Part shown: positions 36,834 through 44,183 of the stretch, piece after piece
Layout: the number at the start of each line of letters is the position of its first letter
How positions within the stretch are numbered: the stretch's first letter is position 1
Origin: Nocardioides terrae
Lineage (GTDB): Bacteria > Actinomycetota > Actinomycetes > Propionibacteriales > Nocardioidaceae
Reading direction: 5' to 3'
Assembly (NCBI RefSeq): GCF_900112345.1
Contig: NZ_FOLB01000005.1
Coordinates: forward strand, 124,001 to 188,000
DNA: 64,000 nt
Notes under the pieces: model-generated
Database searches by the model: none
What the model was told of the DNA's origin: nothing
What the model saw: only the letters and a program-made list of their open reading frames with translations
Translations under genes and position numbers: made by a program

Positions 36834-37225
36834 GTCAGCTCCTCGATGAGCGTCTCCACCCGCTTTCGGATCTCGTCGCGGATCGGCCGGACCGCGTCGA
36901 TGCCCCGGCCGGCGGGGTCGTCGAGCGCCCAGTCCTCGTAGCGCTTGCCCGGATAGAACGGGCACGCGTCTCCACAACCCATGGTGACGACCACGTCGGC
37001 CTTCTGAACAGCCGTGTCGCTGAGCAGCTTCGGGGTCTCGGCTGCGATGGCGACGCCCTCCTCCGCCATCGCCGCGACGACCGCGTGGTTGATGCGATCG
37101 GCGGGCGCGGAGCCGGCGGAGAGCACCTCGATCCGGTCGCCCGCGAGGTGCCGCAGGTAGCCGGCGGCCATCTGGGAGCGGCCGGCGTTGTGGACGCACA
37201 CGAAGAGGACGGTCGGGCGCGACAT
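36830..37225 (-). CDS. arsC: Arsenate reductase, LMW-phosphatase type
   Basis: 131 residues. Active-site P-loop CVHNAGRSQ (Cys10 to Arg16), further redox cysteines Cys84 and Cys88 in TMGCGDACPF, as in the thioredoxin-coupled ArsC family. Reduces arsenate to arsenite in the cytoplasm. The ATG at 37225 overlaps the aquaporin stop (TGATG) and its stop overlaps the arsN start. Confidence 0.94.
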   Translation of the reverse strand: MSRPTVLFVCVHNAGRSQMAAGYLRHLAGDRIEVLSAGSAPADRINHAVVAAMAEEGVAIAAETPKLLSDTAVQKADVVVTMGCGDACPFYPGKRYEDWALDDPAGRGIDAVRPIRDEIRKRVETLIEELT

Positions 37226-37902
37226 CAGGCCTCCTGGATCTCGGGGTGGGATTCCGGGTGGAGCAGAAGCACGAGCCCGGCACCCAGTGCACCACCGATG
37301 AGCTGCATCAGGACGAAGACGGGCACCGAGCTCGGCGCGATGCCCGCGAAGGTGTCGGTGAGCGTCCGAGCGAGGGTGACGGCGGGGTTGGCGAAGCTGG
37401 TGGAGCTGGTGAACCAGTACGCCGCCGCGATGTAGCCGCCCACCGCGATGGCAACCGTCTCGATCCGCGCCGATCGCAGTGAGCCGAAGACGACAACCAC
37501 CAGACCGACGGTCGCGACGACCTCGCCGATGAGCGGTCCCTCACCCCTGCGATGGTGGGTCGAGATCCCGACCGCGTCGAGGTCGAACATCAGGTTGGCG
37601 ACCACGCTGCCGAGTGCACCGCCGGCGACCTGGGCGGCGACCAGCACCAGAGCGTCCGTGGTGGTCACCCGCTTGAGGGCCAGCTCCACGAGCGTGACGA
37701 CCGGGTTGAACGAGGCGGACACCGGCTGTAACGCGAGGATCAGCGCGACCAGCACGGCCCCGGTGGCGATGCTGTTCTCCAGCAGCTGGAGCCCGGTGTC
37801 GCCCGGCGAGAGCCGCTGGGCCGCGATGCCGGAGCCTACGACGGCCGCCACCAGGAACGCCGTGCCCAGGAGCTCGGCCGTCGCCCGGCGTACCAACGTC
37901 AC
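37225..37902 (-). CDS. Aquaporin-family channel (AqpS-like, arsenite/organoarsenical exit)
   Basis: 225 residues, six helices with both half-helix motifs: FNPVVTL (an NPV variant of the first NPA box) and FANPAVTLAR. In ars operons without ArsB or Acr3, as in Sinorhizobium, such a channel lets arsenite leave the cell down its gradient; the same job is inferred here because no pump gene is present in the cluster. Overlaps arsR (ATGA) and arsC. Confidence 0.88.
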   Translation of the reverse strand: MTLVRRATAELLGTAFLVAAVVGSGIAAQRLSPGDTGLQLLENSIATGAVLVALILALQPVSASFNPVVTLVELALKRVTTTDALVLVAAQVAGGALGSVVANLMFDLDAVGISTHHRRGEGPLIGEVVATVGLVVVVFGSLRSARIETVAIAVGGYIAAAYWFTSSTSFANPAVTLARTLTDTFAGIAPSSVPVFVLMQLIGGALGAGLVLLLHPESHPEIQEA

Positions 37903-38258
37903 GCGGTCACCCCGCCGAGCAGGGTGGCCAGGTCGCTGAGCGCGCCCGCGTTGACGCGGTAGTAGACCCAGACGCCGCGCTTCTCGCGTTCGAGCAGCCC
38001 GGCCTCGTGCAGCAGCTTGAGGTGGTGGCTGATCGTGGGCTGGGAGAGGTCGAAGGCGTCGTTCAGGTCGCAGACGCAGGCCTCGCCGTCCGCGTGGGAG
38101 GACACGAGGGAGAGGAGCCGCAACCGCACCGGGTCGGCGATCGCCTTCACCAGCGGCGCGATCCGCTCGGCCGCCTCGGCGGACAGCGGGTCCCGCGTGA
38201 CCGGCGAGCAGCAGGCGACCGCCTGGACCGGCGTGAGCTCGAGGAGCGACTTCGACAT
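37899..38258 (-). CDS. arsR: ArsR-family metalloregulator
   Basis: 119 residues from the ATG at 38258. ArsR winged helix: AIADPVRLRLLSLV, EACVCDLNDAFDLSQPTISHH, LLEREKRGVWVYYRV. The CVC pair (Cys61, Cys63) in the helix before the recognition helix is the classical As(III)/Sb(III) site; an extra CC at residues 16-17 may add a ligand. It should repress both the arsR-aqp-arsC-arsN operon and divergent arsI through two similar operators in the gap. Confidence 0.93.
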   Translation of the reverse strand: MSKSLLELTPVQAVACCSPVTRDPLSAEAAERIAPLVKAIADPVRLRLLSLVSSHADGEACVCDLNDAFDLSQPTISHHLKLLHEAGLLEREKRGVWVYYRVNAGALSDLATLLGGVTA

Positions 38259-38264
38259 GTATCT

Positions 38265-38285
38265 ATATTGACGGATGTCGATATG
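38265..38285. promoter_or_regulatory. ArsR operator 1
   Basis: ATATTGACGGATGTCGATATG, an imperfect palindrome (ATATTGA facing TCGATAT) starting seven bases upstream of the arsR start. The same 21-mer occurs inverted at 38302-38322 with 15 of 21 bases equal. Confidence 0.7.
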
Positions 38286-38301
38286 TGGTGGCAAGGTCGC
38301 A

Positions 38302-38322
38302 GACATCGATGTTCATCAATAT
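38302..38322. promoter_or_regulatory. ArsR operator 2
   Basis: Read on the minus strand it begins ATATTGATGAACATCGATGT, the partner of operator 1 in opposite orientation, ending 13 bases before the arsI start and its AGGAGG site. The region is AT-rich compared with the surroundings, as expected for promoters. Confidence 0.65.
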
Positions 38323-38335
38323 GTAGGAGGAAACC

Positions 38336-38773
38336 ATGTCCCGCATCCAGCTCGCCCTCAACGTCGCCGACATCGACGCAGCAGTGGAGTTCTACTCCAC
38401 GCTCTTCGACACTCCGCCCGCCAAGCGGCGGCCCGGCTACGCCAACTTCGCCGTCGAGAACCCGCCGGTGAAGCTCGTGCTCTTCGAGAACCCGTCCGCG
38501 ACCGGGACCCTCAACCACCTCGGCGTGGAGCGCTCCTCGATCGAGGAGGTCCACACCGAGGCCGACCGCCTCGAGGCCGCCGGCCTCGCCCTGGAGGAGC
38601 AGGGCGACGTGGTCTGCTGCTACGCCCGGCAGGACAAGCACTGGGTCACCGGCCCCGACAACCAGCGCTGGGAGAACTACGTCGTCCTCGCCGACGCGCA
38701 GCCCGAGCTCGAGGGCCGGACGTCGGCCGACCTGCCGCTGGTCGAGGCAGGGAGCGCGGCCTGCTGCTCCTGA
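38336..38773 (+). CDS. arsI: ArsI C-As lyase (CadI-type vicinal-oxygen-chelate dioxygenase)
   Basis: 145 residues, start preceded by AGGAGGAAACC. Glyoxalase/VOC fold with the ArsI features: vicinal cysteines Cys94-Cys95 in VVCCYARQDKHWV that hold the trivalent organoarsenical, and Gln5, His61 and Glu113 at positions expected for the Fe(II) ligands. ArsI cleaves the carbon-arsenic bond of methylarsenite and aromatic arsenicals. A terminal CC pair (AACCS) may add thiol ligands. Divergent from arsR over shared operators. Confidence 0.92.
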   Translation: MSRIQLALNVADIDAAVEFYSTLFDTPPAKRRPGYANFAVENPPVKLVLFENPSATGTLNHLGVERSSIEEVHTEADRLEAAGLALEEQGDVVCCYARQDKHWVTGPDNQRWENYVVLADAQPELEGRTSADLPLVEAGSAACCS

Positions 38774-38804
38774 GACGTGGCGCGGGCCGTCACGCCGGGC
38801 GAAG

Positions 38805-38850
38805 GGAGCCTTTGACCAGCTCTGCGCGATGTGAGGCGGCCAAAGGCTCC
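38805..38850. terminator. Stem-loop after arsI
   Basis: GGAGCCTTTG (38805-38814) pairs perfectly with CAAAGGCTCC (38841-38850) around a 26-base loop, 32 bases after the arsI stop. No T-run follows. Confidence 0.6.
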
Positions 38851-38914
38851 ACTCGGCACCGGAACGGGACGAGCGGCAGGCCCGGACCACGCCTGCGAGA
38901 CGACCGGAGATGAC

Positions 38915-38942
38915 GAAGGGCGGTCCTCGCGGACCGCCCTTC
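38915..38942. terminator. Strong hairpin terminator
   Basis: GAAGGGCGGTCC-TCGC-GGACCGCCCTTC: perfect 12-bp stem with a four-base loop. It lies just past the orphan tRNA-Ala 3' end at 38944, so it may be the original terminator of the tRNA-Ala gene before the island moved in. Confidence 0.8.
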
Positions 38943-38943
38943 G

Positions 38944-38986
38944 CTCGGTGGAGGTAAGGGGATTCGAACCCCTGGCCTTCTCATTG
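38944..38986 (-). repeat. Direct repeat / attachment site, distal copy (orphan 3' part of tRNA-Ala)
   Basis: 43 bases identical to 39926-39968. Bases from 38949 on are the T-arm, acceptor 3' strand and part of the anticodon arm of tRNA-Ala, but no 5' half precedes them, so this is not a tRNA gene. Confidence 0.85.
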
Positions 38987-39073
38987 TGAAGGCGCCCGCA
39001 GGTACGAGGCGCCGCGCCTGACAGCCACTTCCATGCTTGCGGTCGTTGCAAGGAATGCACCGTCTCGCGTCGT

Positions 39074-39097
39074 GGGGGTACCAAGGGGGTACCAAGC
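39074..39097. repeat. Twelve-base direct repeat
   Basis: GGGGGTACCAAG occurs twice in direct succession between the hepT stop and the orphan attachment repeat. It could be a pair of arm-type integrase sites; that is a guess. Confidence 0.6.
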
Positions 39098-39098
39098 C

Positions 39099-39419
39099 TC
39101 AGCGAGCGCGTAACTGATCGGCGAATGGGGCGAGCTGGTTCTCGACGATGTCGCGGACCACGTCCGGATCGACACGGAAGTACTCGTGAATGACGACGTT
39201 GCGGAGTCCTGCGATGGCTGGCCACGGCACATCCGGGTACTCAGCGCGGGCTTCCTCGGGCAGTGCCCGCACCGCCTCGCCAAGGACGGCAAGGTTCCGC
39301 AGAATCGCGTCGTACGCCATCGAACTCAAATCGCCGACATCAAGATGCGGCGCATACGCCTGGCAGCGTTCGATCGCCGCAAGCATGTCAGCGAAACGCT
39401 CGTCAGCCGACCGACTCAT
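39099..39419 (-). CDS. hepT: HepT-like HEPN toxin (DUF86)
   Basis: 106 residues, all-helical HEPN domain. The RNase motif R-x4-H-x-Y is intact as RNVVIHEY (Arg73, His78, Tyr80). In studied HepT-MntA systems the toxin cleaves RNA (often tRNA), and the antitoxin inactivates it by adding AMP units to the tyrosine. Its ATG overlaps the stop of mntA (ATGA). It is the last gene inside the tRNA-Ala island. Confidence 0.93.
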   Translation of the reverse strand: MSRSADERFADMLAAIERCQAYAPHLDVGDLSSMAYDAILRNLAVLGEAVRALPEEARAEYPDVPWPAIAGLRNVVIHEYFRVDPDVVRDIVENQLAPFADQLRAR

Positions 39420-39760
39420 ACCGCGATCGCATCAAGCAGGGCGCTCGCCGCGACCGGCTCGCGGAGCAGCTCCTGCGACACGACGTCGACCCGCACGCCG
39501 AGCAAGACGCTCAGCTCCTCGCTCAGCCCTGCGATCCGCAGGAGCGCGTTGCCGCGATCTGGGAGCAGCTCCACGAGAAGATCGATGTCGCTCGTCGCGG
39601 TCGCATCACCCCGTGCCACGGACCCGAAGACGCGCGGGTTCGTCGCCGCATAACGGTCGAGGATCGCTGCGACGGCGTCGCGGCGCGCGAGTAGCCCCTC
39701 GCGAAGCGAGATGCTCTCAGCAGATGCGGCGCCCACAGATCGAGCGTAGCCGAGGGACAC
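39416..39760 (-). CDS. mntA: MntA-like minimal nucleotidyltransferase antitoxin
   Basis: About 114 residues from a GTG at 39760; a GTG at 39736 is also possible and no ATG exists. Minimal nucleotidyltransferase with FGSVARGDATATSDIDLLVE (GS at 46-47, metal aspartates Asp58 and Asp60). Homologues AMPylate HepT to neutralise it. First gene of the pair, promoter expected between 39760 and the tRNA terminator at 39877. Confidence 0.9.
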   Translation of the reverse strand: MSLGYARSVGAASAESISLREGLLARRDAVAAILDRYAATNPRVFGSVARGDATATSDIDLLVELLPDRGNALLRIAGLSEELSVLLGVRVDVVSQELLREPVAASALLDAIAV

Positions 39761-39876
39761 TCCTGCGCGCCTCAACCACCGAGGCTCGGGTTCGCGAAAG
39801 TGAGACGCGCAAGATCCGCATCTTCGAAACTCACGGCGCCCGGATCGGGGGTACCAGCACTCCGGCCGAGAACGAC

Positions 39877-39924
39877 GGAACCCCCGATTGATCCTGACGT
39901 TTCCGCAGGTCAACCGGGGGTTCC
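39877..39924. terminator. Terminator hairpin downstream of tRNA-Ala
   Basis: GGAACCCCCG (39877-39886) pairs with CGGGGGTTCC (39915-39924); the stem can extend imperfectly through ATTG/CAAC. It follows the tRNA 3' end in the direction of tRNA transcription and also shields mntA. Confidence 0.75.
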
Positions 39925-39925
39925 A

Positions 39926-39968
39926 CTCGGTGGAGGTAAGGGGATTCGAACCCCTGGCCTTCTCATTG
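39926..39968 (-). repeat. Direct repeat / attachment site, copy within tRNA-Ala
   Basis: Second copy of the 43-bp repeat of 38944-38986. It covers the 3' part of the intact tRNA-Ala gene, from within the anticodon arm to five bases beyond the 3' end. Confidence 0.85.
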
Positions 39969-40003
39969 CGAACGAGACGCGCTACCAGCTGCGCCATACC
40001 CCC
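39931..40003 (-). tRNA. tRNA-Ala(CGC)
   Basis: 73 nt, full cloverleaf: acceptor GGGGGTA with TACCTCC including the G3:U70 pair that marks alanine tRNA, D-arm GCGC...GCGC, anticodon loop TTCGCAA (anticodon CGC, codon GCG), T-arm AGGGG-TTCGAAT-CCCCT, discriminator A. The next bases are CCG, so CCA is not encoded. Confidence 0.97.
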
Positions 40004-40058
40004 GCGAGTGCGTCGCCAAGGCTAGCACCGGGCCTCGCGCGACTCGAAATCAGGCCGG

Positions 40059-41189
40059 CTACCGTCCGGCGACCGCGTCGCGCACGGCGTCGCGGAGCGG
40101 GATCTTGCCGCCCGTGCGCAGCAGCGAGTTGCGGTAGACCCGCTCGCCCACCGCGATGACGGCCACCGTGGTGACCACCAGCAGCGCGAGTGAGCCGAGC
40201 GGCTCCCACCAGTGGGCGTCGCCGCTGAAGACCAGGCTCGGCATCGAGATCGGCGCCGAGAACGGCAGCCAGGCCAGCACCCGGGTCAGCAGCACGTTGT
40301 CGTGCGCGACGAACGAGAGCACGTAGGGGATCATGATCAGCATCGTCACCGGCGAGGTGGCCGAGCCGATGTCCTCCGACCGCGACACCAGGCTCGCGGT
40401 GGCGGCGAACAGCGCGGCGACCATCACGAACCCGAACGCGAAGAACACGACGAACCAGAGGATCGGTGCGCTGAGGTCGCCGACCGAGATCGCGTCGCCG
40501 GTCAGCGCGAGGCCGAGGAGCGCCACGGCCGCGACACCGACGATCTGTGCGATCGCGAGCGCCGAGTTGCCGAGCACCTTGCCCGTGAGCAGCGCCCGCG
40601 CCGGCACCGTCGAGAGCAGGATCTCCACGATCCGCGTCGCCTTCTCCTCCACGACGCTCTGGGCGATCTGGGTGCCGAAGAGCGAGGCGGCGAGGAAGAA
40701 CAGCACGCCGAAGGCGATGGTGACGAAGTAGGCGACGGCGGGGTCGTGGCCCGTCGGGTCGACGAGCTCCACCTTCGGCGCGGCCGAGAAGGCCTGGACC
40801 GCGCGGGTCGGTGGGTCGCGCAGCCCCAGGACGGTGAGCGAGTCGTCGCCGAAGACGAGGACGGCGTCGACGTCGCCGTCGCGCAGCAGCTGCTCGGCGG
40901 CAGGACGGTCGACCGAGCGGTCGCGCACGTCGAAGTACGCCGCCCCGTCGGAGTCCTTCATCGTGTCGAGGTCGACCGGGGAGGTGCCCACGACCGCCAC
41001 CGACACCGGGTCGGCGCCGCCGACGAGGTTGGGCAGCACGGTCGCCGCGGCGGCCGCCAGGAGCAGCAGCCCGAACATCCAGCGGAACGCCTTCGACCGC
41101 AGCCGCGTCGTGATCTCGCGCTCGGCGACGAGCCGGACCGTCGCGACGAACGTCGGCTGGGTGATCTGGTCACTCACCGCGGCACTCAT
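40059..41189 (-). CDS. ABC-2 type transporter permease (NatB-like)
   Basis: 376 residues. One N-terminal helix (FGLLLLAAAAATVLPNLVGG), a large outer domain of about 130 residues, then five helices; VVEEKATRIVEILLSTVPARALLTGKVLG-type sequence is the classic ABC-2/NatB cytoplasmic loop. Exports an unknown substrate together with the ATPase encoded just upstream, whose stop overlaps its ATG at 41189 (ATGA). Confidence 0.88.
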   Translation of the reverse strand: MSAAVSDQITQPTFVATVRLVAEREITTRLRSKAFRWMFGLLLLAAAAATVLPNLVGGADPVSVAVVGTSPVDLDTMKDSDGAAYFDVRDRSVDRPAAEQLLRDGDVDAVLVFGDDSLTVLGLRDPPTRAVQAFSAAPKVELVDPTGHDPAVAYFVTIAFGVLFFLAASLFGTQIAQSVVEEKATRIVEILLSTVPARALLTGKVLGNSALAIAQIVGVAAVALLGLALTGDAISVGDLSAPILWFVVFFAFGFVMVAALFAATASLVSRSEDIGSATSPVTMLIMIPYVLSFVAHDNVLLTRVLAWLPFSAPISMPSLVFSGDAHWWEPLGSLALLVVTTVAVIAVGERVYRNSLLRTGGKIPLRDAVRDAVAGR

Positions 41190-42079
41190 CCGACCACCTC
41201 TCGGAAGATCTCGGCCAGGGACGGCTGGACGTGGCGCCAGGAGTGCACCGGTCCTCGGGCGATGGCCGTGGCCAGCAGGTCGCGGCGTACGTCGTCGGGC
41301 GCCTCGAGCTGCACCGAGGTGTCCGTGGTCGCGCCGACCGTCCCCCGCCCGTCGAGCCACCCGGGCACCCAGTCCGGGTCGTCCACTCCGAGCTCCCAGA
41401 CGCGCCTGGCGTACTGCGCCCGCAGCTCGTCGCGTCGGCCGGCGGCCCGGATCTGCCCCCCAGCGATGATCACCAGGTCGTCGCACAGGCGCTCCACGAC
41501 GTCGAGCTGGTGGGAGGAGAAGAGGACGGGGACGCCTCGGGCGGCCTGCTCCTTGAGGACGTTCTGGACCAGGTCGACCGCCATCACGTCGAGCCCCGAG
41601 AAGGGCTCGTCGAGCACGAGCAGGTCCGGCTGGTGCACGAGAGCGGCGGCGATCTGCGCCCGCTGCTGGTTGCCCAGCGACAGGCTCTCCAGGGGGTCGT
41701 CGGCCCGCGCGCCGAGCTCGAGCTGCTCGAGGAGTCCGTCGGCGCTGCGTCCGGCGGCCGCCGCGGTCCAGCCGTGCAGCCGGGCGAGGTAGACCAGCTG
41801 CTCCCGCACCCGCATCTTCGGGTAGAGGCCGCGCTCCTCGGGCATGTAGCCGAAGCGGCGCCGGGCCGCCGCCGAGACGGGGATCCCGTCGATCAGCACG
41901 CTGCCCGAGTCGGCCGCGAGCACGCCGAGGATGATCCGCATCGTGGTGGTCTTGCCGGCTCCGTTGCCGCCGACGAACCCCGTCAGCCGGCCGGCCTCGA
42001 TGGTGAACCCGACGTCGTCGAGCGCCCGACGCTCGCCGTAGCTCTTGGTCACACCGTCCAGAACGAGCACGCCCGCCAC
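41186..42079 (-). CDS. ABC transporter ATP-binding protein (NatA-like)
   Basis: 297 residues from a GTG at 42079 (GTG 42070 possible). Walker A GGNGAGKTT, signature LSLGNQQRAQ (LSxGxxQR variant), Walker B LLVLDEPFSGLD, H-loop FSSHQLDVVERL, plus a C-terminal extension of about 80 residues typical of NatA/CcmA-like exporters. Works with the adjacent permease. No substrate clue in the context. Confidence 0.9.
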   Translation of the reverse strand: MAGVLVLDGVTKSYGERRALDDVGFTIEAGRLTGFVGGNGAGKTTTMRIILGVLAADSGSVLIDGIPVSAAARRRFGYMPEERGLYPKMRVREQLVYLARLHGWTAAAAGRSADGLLEQLELGARADDPLESLSLGNQQRAQIAAALVHQPDLLVLDEPFSGLDVMAVDLVQNVLKEQAARGVPVLFSSHQLDVVERLCDDLVIIAGGQIRAAGRRDELRAQYARRVWELGVDDPDWVPGWLDGRGTVGATTDTSVQLEAPDDVRRDLLATAIARGPVHSWRHVQPSLAEIFREVVG

Positions 42080-42117
42080 CCTAGTAGGGGGTGACGGGTG
42101 GGAGTCGGGCGGTGGTT

Positions 42118-43023
42118 TCAGGCGCCGCTGACGCGGCGCTGGGCCGGCGCGACCGAGGGCGCCACCGACGATGCGCCGGCAGCGCGGACGGCGTCCGCCT
42201 GCTGGGCCAGGGCGCTGTCGGCGGCGGTGTGGCCCGAGGTCCACACACCGGTCGAGTCGAGGTCGATGGTGCTGATGGCGCGGCGCGCCTTCGGCTTCGA
42301 GACGTACGTCGGCAGGGTGACCGGGACCAGCTCCCAGCCGTCGCCCGAGGCGATCGGCTCGGCGGCCGCCACCCGCTGCATCGAGCCCGTGGGGGCGTCG
42401 TCGCGCACGGTGGGCACCTCGCTCGTCTCGTCGGACAGGCTCGGCTGGTCGACGGACTCGTCGGCCGCCACCGGAGCGACTGGGCGGCGCACCGGAGGCC
42501 GGGCGGCCGGGCGCTGGGAGCGCTCGTTGCGGACCATCAGCCGGCAGGCGACGAGCCACGCCACAAGCAGCGTGACGGGCGCGACGATCCACCACGCACT
42601 GATGACCCGGCCGGCGGCGACCGCGGCGACCATCGCCGTGAGGACCAGGATGACGCCGAGGACGCGGCGGCGCCGGCGGGCGGCGTGGGAGGTGGCCGAG
42701 CGGCGGACGAACGTCTGGGCCGCGAAGAAGCCGGTCTGCTCCGGATCGGCGGCCACGGGCGGCGCGACCGGCGGTGCGGCCGGCGGTGCGGCCGGCGGCG
42801 CAGGCGGAGCGGCCGCAGCGGGCGTCGACGGCTTGCGGCCGGTCACCAGCTGCGTCCTGCTCCGGTCGACCGGCTCGCGACGCGCGAGGACCCGCATCGT
42901 GTGCGAGAACTTGTCGACCGTGCGGCTGCGGGCGCCCGCATCGTGGTGCTCGAGCGCCTTGGGGATGAGGTAGGCAGCCCACGCAACAGCGAGGCCGACG
43001 AAGATGAAGGCGCTGGGATCCAC
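42118..43023 (-). CDS. sepX: SepX/GLPR-like divisome membrane protein
   Basis: 301 residues. N-terminal helix and following motif FVGLAVAWAAYLIPKALEHH, then RTVDKFSHTMRVLARR, match the conserved start of actinobacterial SepX (Streptomyces) and GLPR (Corynebacterium). A Pro/Ala-rich linker leads to two central helices (LGVILVLTAMVAAVAAG and WWIVAPVTLLVAWLVA) and a long charged tail. SepX stabilises division sites; GLPR recruits the MoeA-like protein Glp. A moeA/glp gene lies 1.6 kb upstream on the same strand. Confidence 0.75.
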   Translation of the reverse strand: MDPSAFIFVGLAVAWAAYLIPKALEHHDAGARSRTVDKFSHTMRVLARREPVDRSRTQLVTGRKPSTPAAAAPPAPPAAPPAAPPVAPPVAADPEQTGFFAAQTFVRRSATSHAARRRRRVLGVILVLTAMVAAVAAGRVISAWWIVAPVTLLVAWLVACRLMVRNERSQRPAARPPVRRPVAPVAADESVDQPSLSDETSEVPTVRDDAPTGSMQRVAAAEPIASGDGWELVPVTLPTYVSKPKARRAISTIDLDSTGVWTSGHTAADSALAQQADAVRAAGASSVAPSVAPAQRRVSGA

Positions 43024-43114
43024 GTACGAGAGGTTAGAAGCGATAGCGGAGCGCGGCTCGGACGTCCAGTGGTGTGTCGCAAATTGCTGGTGTGACTGAT
43101 GTGATTTCTGCGCT

Positions 43115-43714
43115 TCAGCGCACCAGGGAGATCAGGCCACCCGGCGGGACGTCCTCCGCGGTGATGCCGTAGAGCCGGTGGTCGCGCCAGTCGCCGTCGA
43201 TGTGCAGGTAGCGCGGGGCGTAGCCCACCTCGGGGATGCCGAGCTTCTCGACCACCCGCAGCGAGTTGGAGTTCTCCGGCCGGATCGCCACCTCGATGCG
43301 GTGCAAACCGGTCGCGAAGCAGTGGTCGAGGACCAGGGCGACCGCCTGGGGCACGATCCCGCGGCCGGCGTACGCGACGTCGACCCAGTAGCCAACGGAG
43401 GCGAACATGGCCGACCCGCGCACGATGTTGGAGACCGTCACCTGGCCGACGAAGTGGCCGTCCACCTCGATCGCGAAGGGGTACGCCGTCCCCTGCCGCG
43501 CGGCTCGGCGCAGCCGCCGCACCAGCGCCCGGAACGTGGTCGGGCGGCCGTCGCCGCCGGGCGGGACGGTGGCGTCCCACGGCCGCAACCAGGCGGCGCT
43601 GCGCTGGCGCGCGGAGCGCCACTCCACCGCGTCGCGGGCCGAGAGCGGCCGGACCGTGACGTCGCCGGAGCGGAGCGTGACCGGCCACGAGCCCGGTCTC
43701 GCGTCAGTGATCAC
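43115..43714 (-). CDS. GNAT N-acetyltransferase, RimJ/RimL type
   Basis: 199 residues. RimJ-like GNAT: VTVRPLSARDAVEWRSAR at the N-terminus, YWVDVAYAGRGIVPQAVALV as acetyl-CoA loop, then LHRIEVAIRPENSNSLRVVEKLG. Probably acetylates a protein N-terminus, target unknown. Its start lies 11 bases inside the end of moaB, so it is coupled to the moa operon. This gene is also kept beside sepX in other actinobacteria. Confidence 0.87.
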   Translation of the reverse strand: MITDARPGSWPVTLRSGDVTVRPLSARDAVEWRSARQRSAAWLRPWDATVPPGGDGRPTTFRALVRRLRRAARQGTAYPFAIEVDGHFVGQVTVSNIVRGSAMFASVGYWVDVAYAGRGIVPQAVALVLDHCFATGLHRIEVAIRPENSNSLRVVEKLGIPEVGYAPRYLHIDGDWRDHRLYGITAEDVPPGGLISLVR

Positions 43715-44183
43715 TGCCCACCGACTGCTCGACGGCGTGCAGCAGGACGGGGCGCAGCACGTCGATCGCGTCCTTCACCCCACCGCGCGAGCCGGGCAGG
43801 TTGACGACCAGGCAGTGGCCGGCGAGCCCGGCGAGGCCGCGCGACAGCATCGCCGACGGGACGCCCTTCGCGACGCCCGCGGCTCGGATCGCCTCGGCGA
43901 TGCCGGGGACCTCGTGGTCGAGCAGCTGGCGGGTCTCCTCGGGGGTCCGGTCGGTCGGCGTCAGGCCGGTGCCGCCGGTCGTGAGCACGACCCGCGCGCC
44001 GGCGATGACGAAGCCGCGGATCGCGTTGCCGACCGGCTCGCCGTCGGGCACCACGGCCGGCTCGCCCACGAGGAAGCCGAGGTCGGCGAGGAAGGCGGTG
44101 AGCAGCGGGCCGGTGGTGTCCTCGTAGACGCCCGCCGAGGCACGGTTGGACGCGACGACGACGCCCGCGGGCAGGTGGGTCAT
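43704..44183 (-). CDS. moaB: Molybdenum cofactor biosynthesis protein MoaB/Mog
   Basis: 159 residues. MogA/MoaB fold: GVVVASNRASAGVYEDTTGP, then VVLTTGGTGLTPTDRTPEET (molybdopterin-binding loop) and VVNLPGSRGGVKDAIDVL. Adenylylates molybdopterin before molybdenum insertion. ATGA overlap with moaC. Supplies cofactor for enzymes such as the sulfite-oxidase-like protein at 32 kb. Confidence 0.93.
   Translation of the reverse strand: MTHLPAGVVVASNRASAGVYEDTTGPLLTAFLADLGFLVGEPAVVPDGEPVGNAIRGFVIAGARVVLTTGGTGLTPTDRTPEETRQLLDHEVPGIAEAIRAAGVAKGVPSAMLSRGLAGLAGHCLVVNLPGSRGGVKDAIDVLRPVLLHAVEQSVGSDH

Larger units (their letters stand above)
38944..39968. mobile_element. Small tRNA-Ala-integrated island carrying a HEPN/MNT module
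   Basis: About 1 kb bounded by a perfect 43-bp direct repeat made of the 3' part of tRNA-Ala(CGC), the usual footprint of integration into a tRNA gene. Contents: hepT, mntA, a duplicated GGGGGTACCAAG at 39074-39097, and a new tRNA terminator at 39877-39924. No integrase or recombinase is present, so it is a remnant or depends on an enzyme encoded elsewhere. Codons look less GC-biased than in neighbours. Confidence 0.75.

Noticed and set aside
38949..39020. A second tRNA gene
   Set aside because: Only the 3' part of tRNA-Ala is present; no acceptor 5' strand or D-arm follows at a workable distance, so it is an attachment-site remnant.
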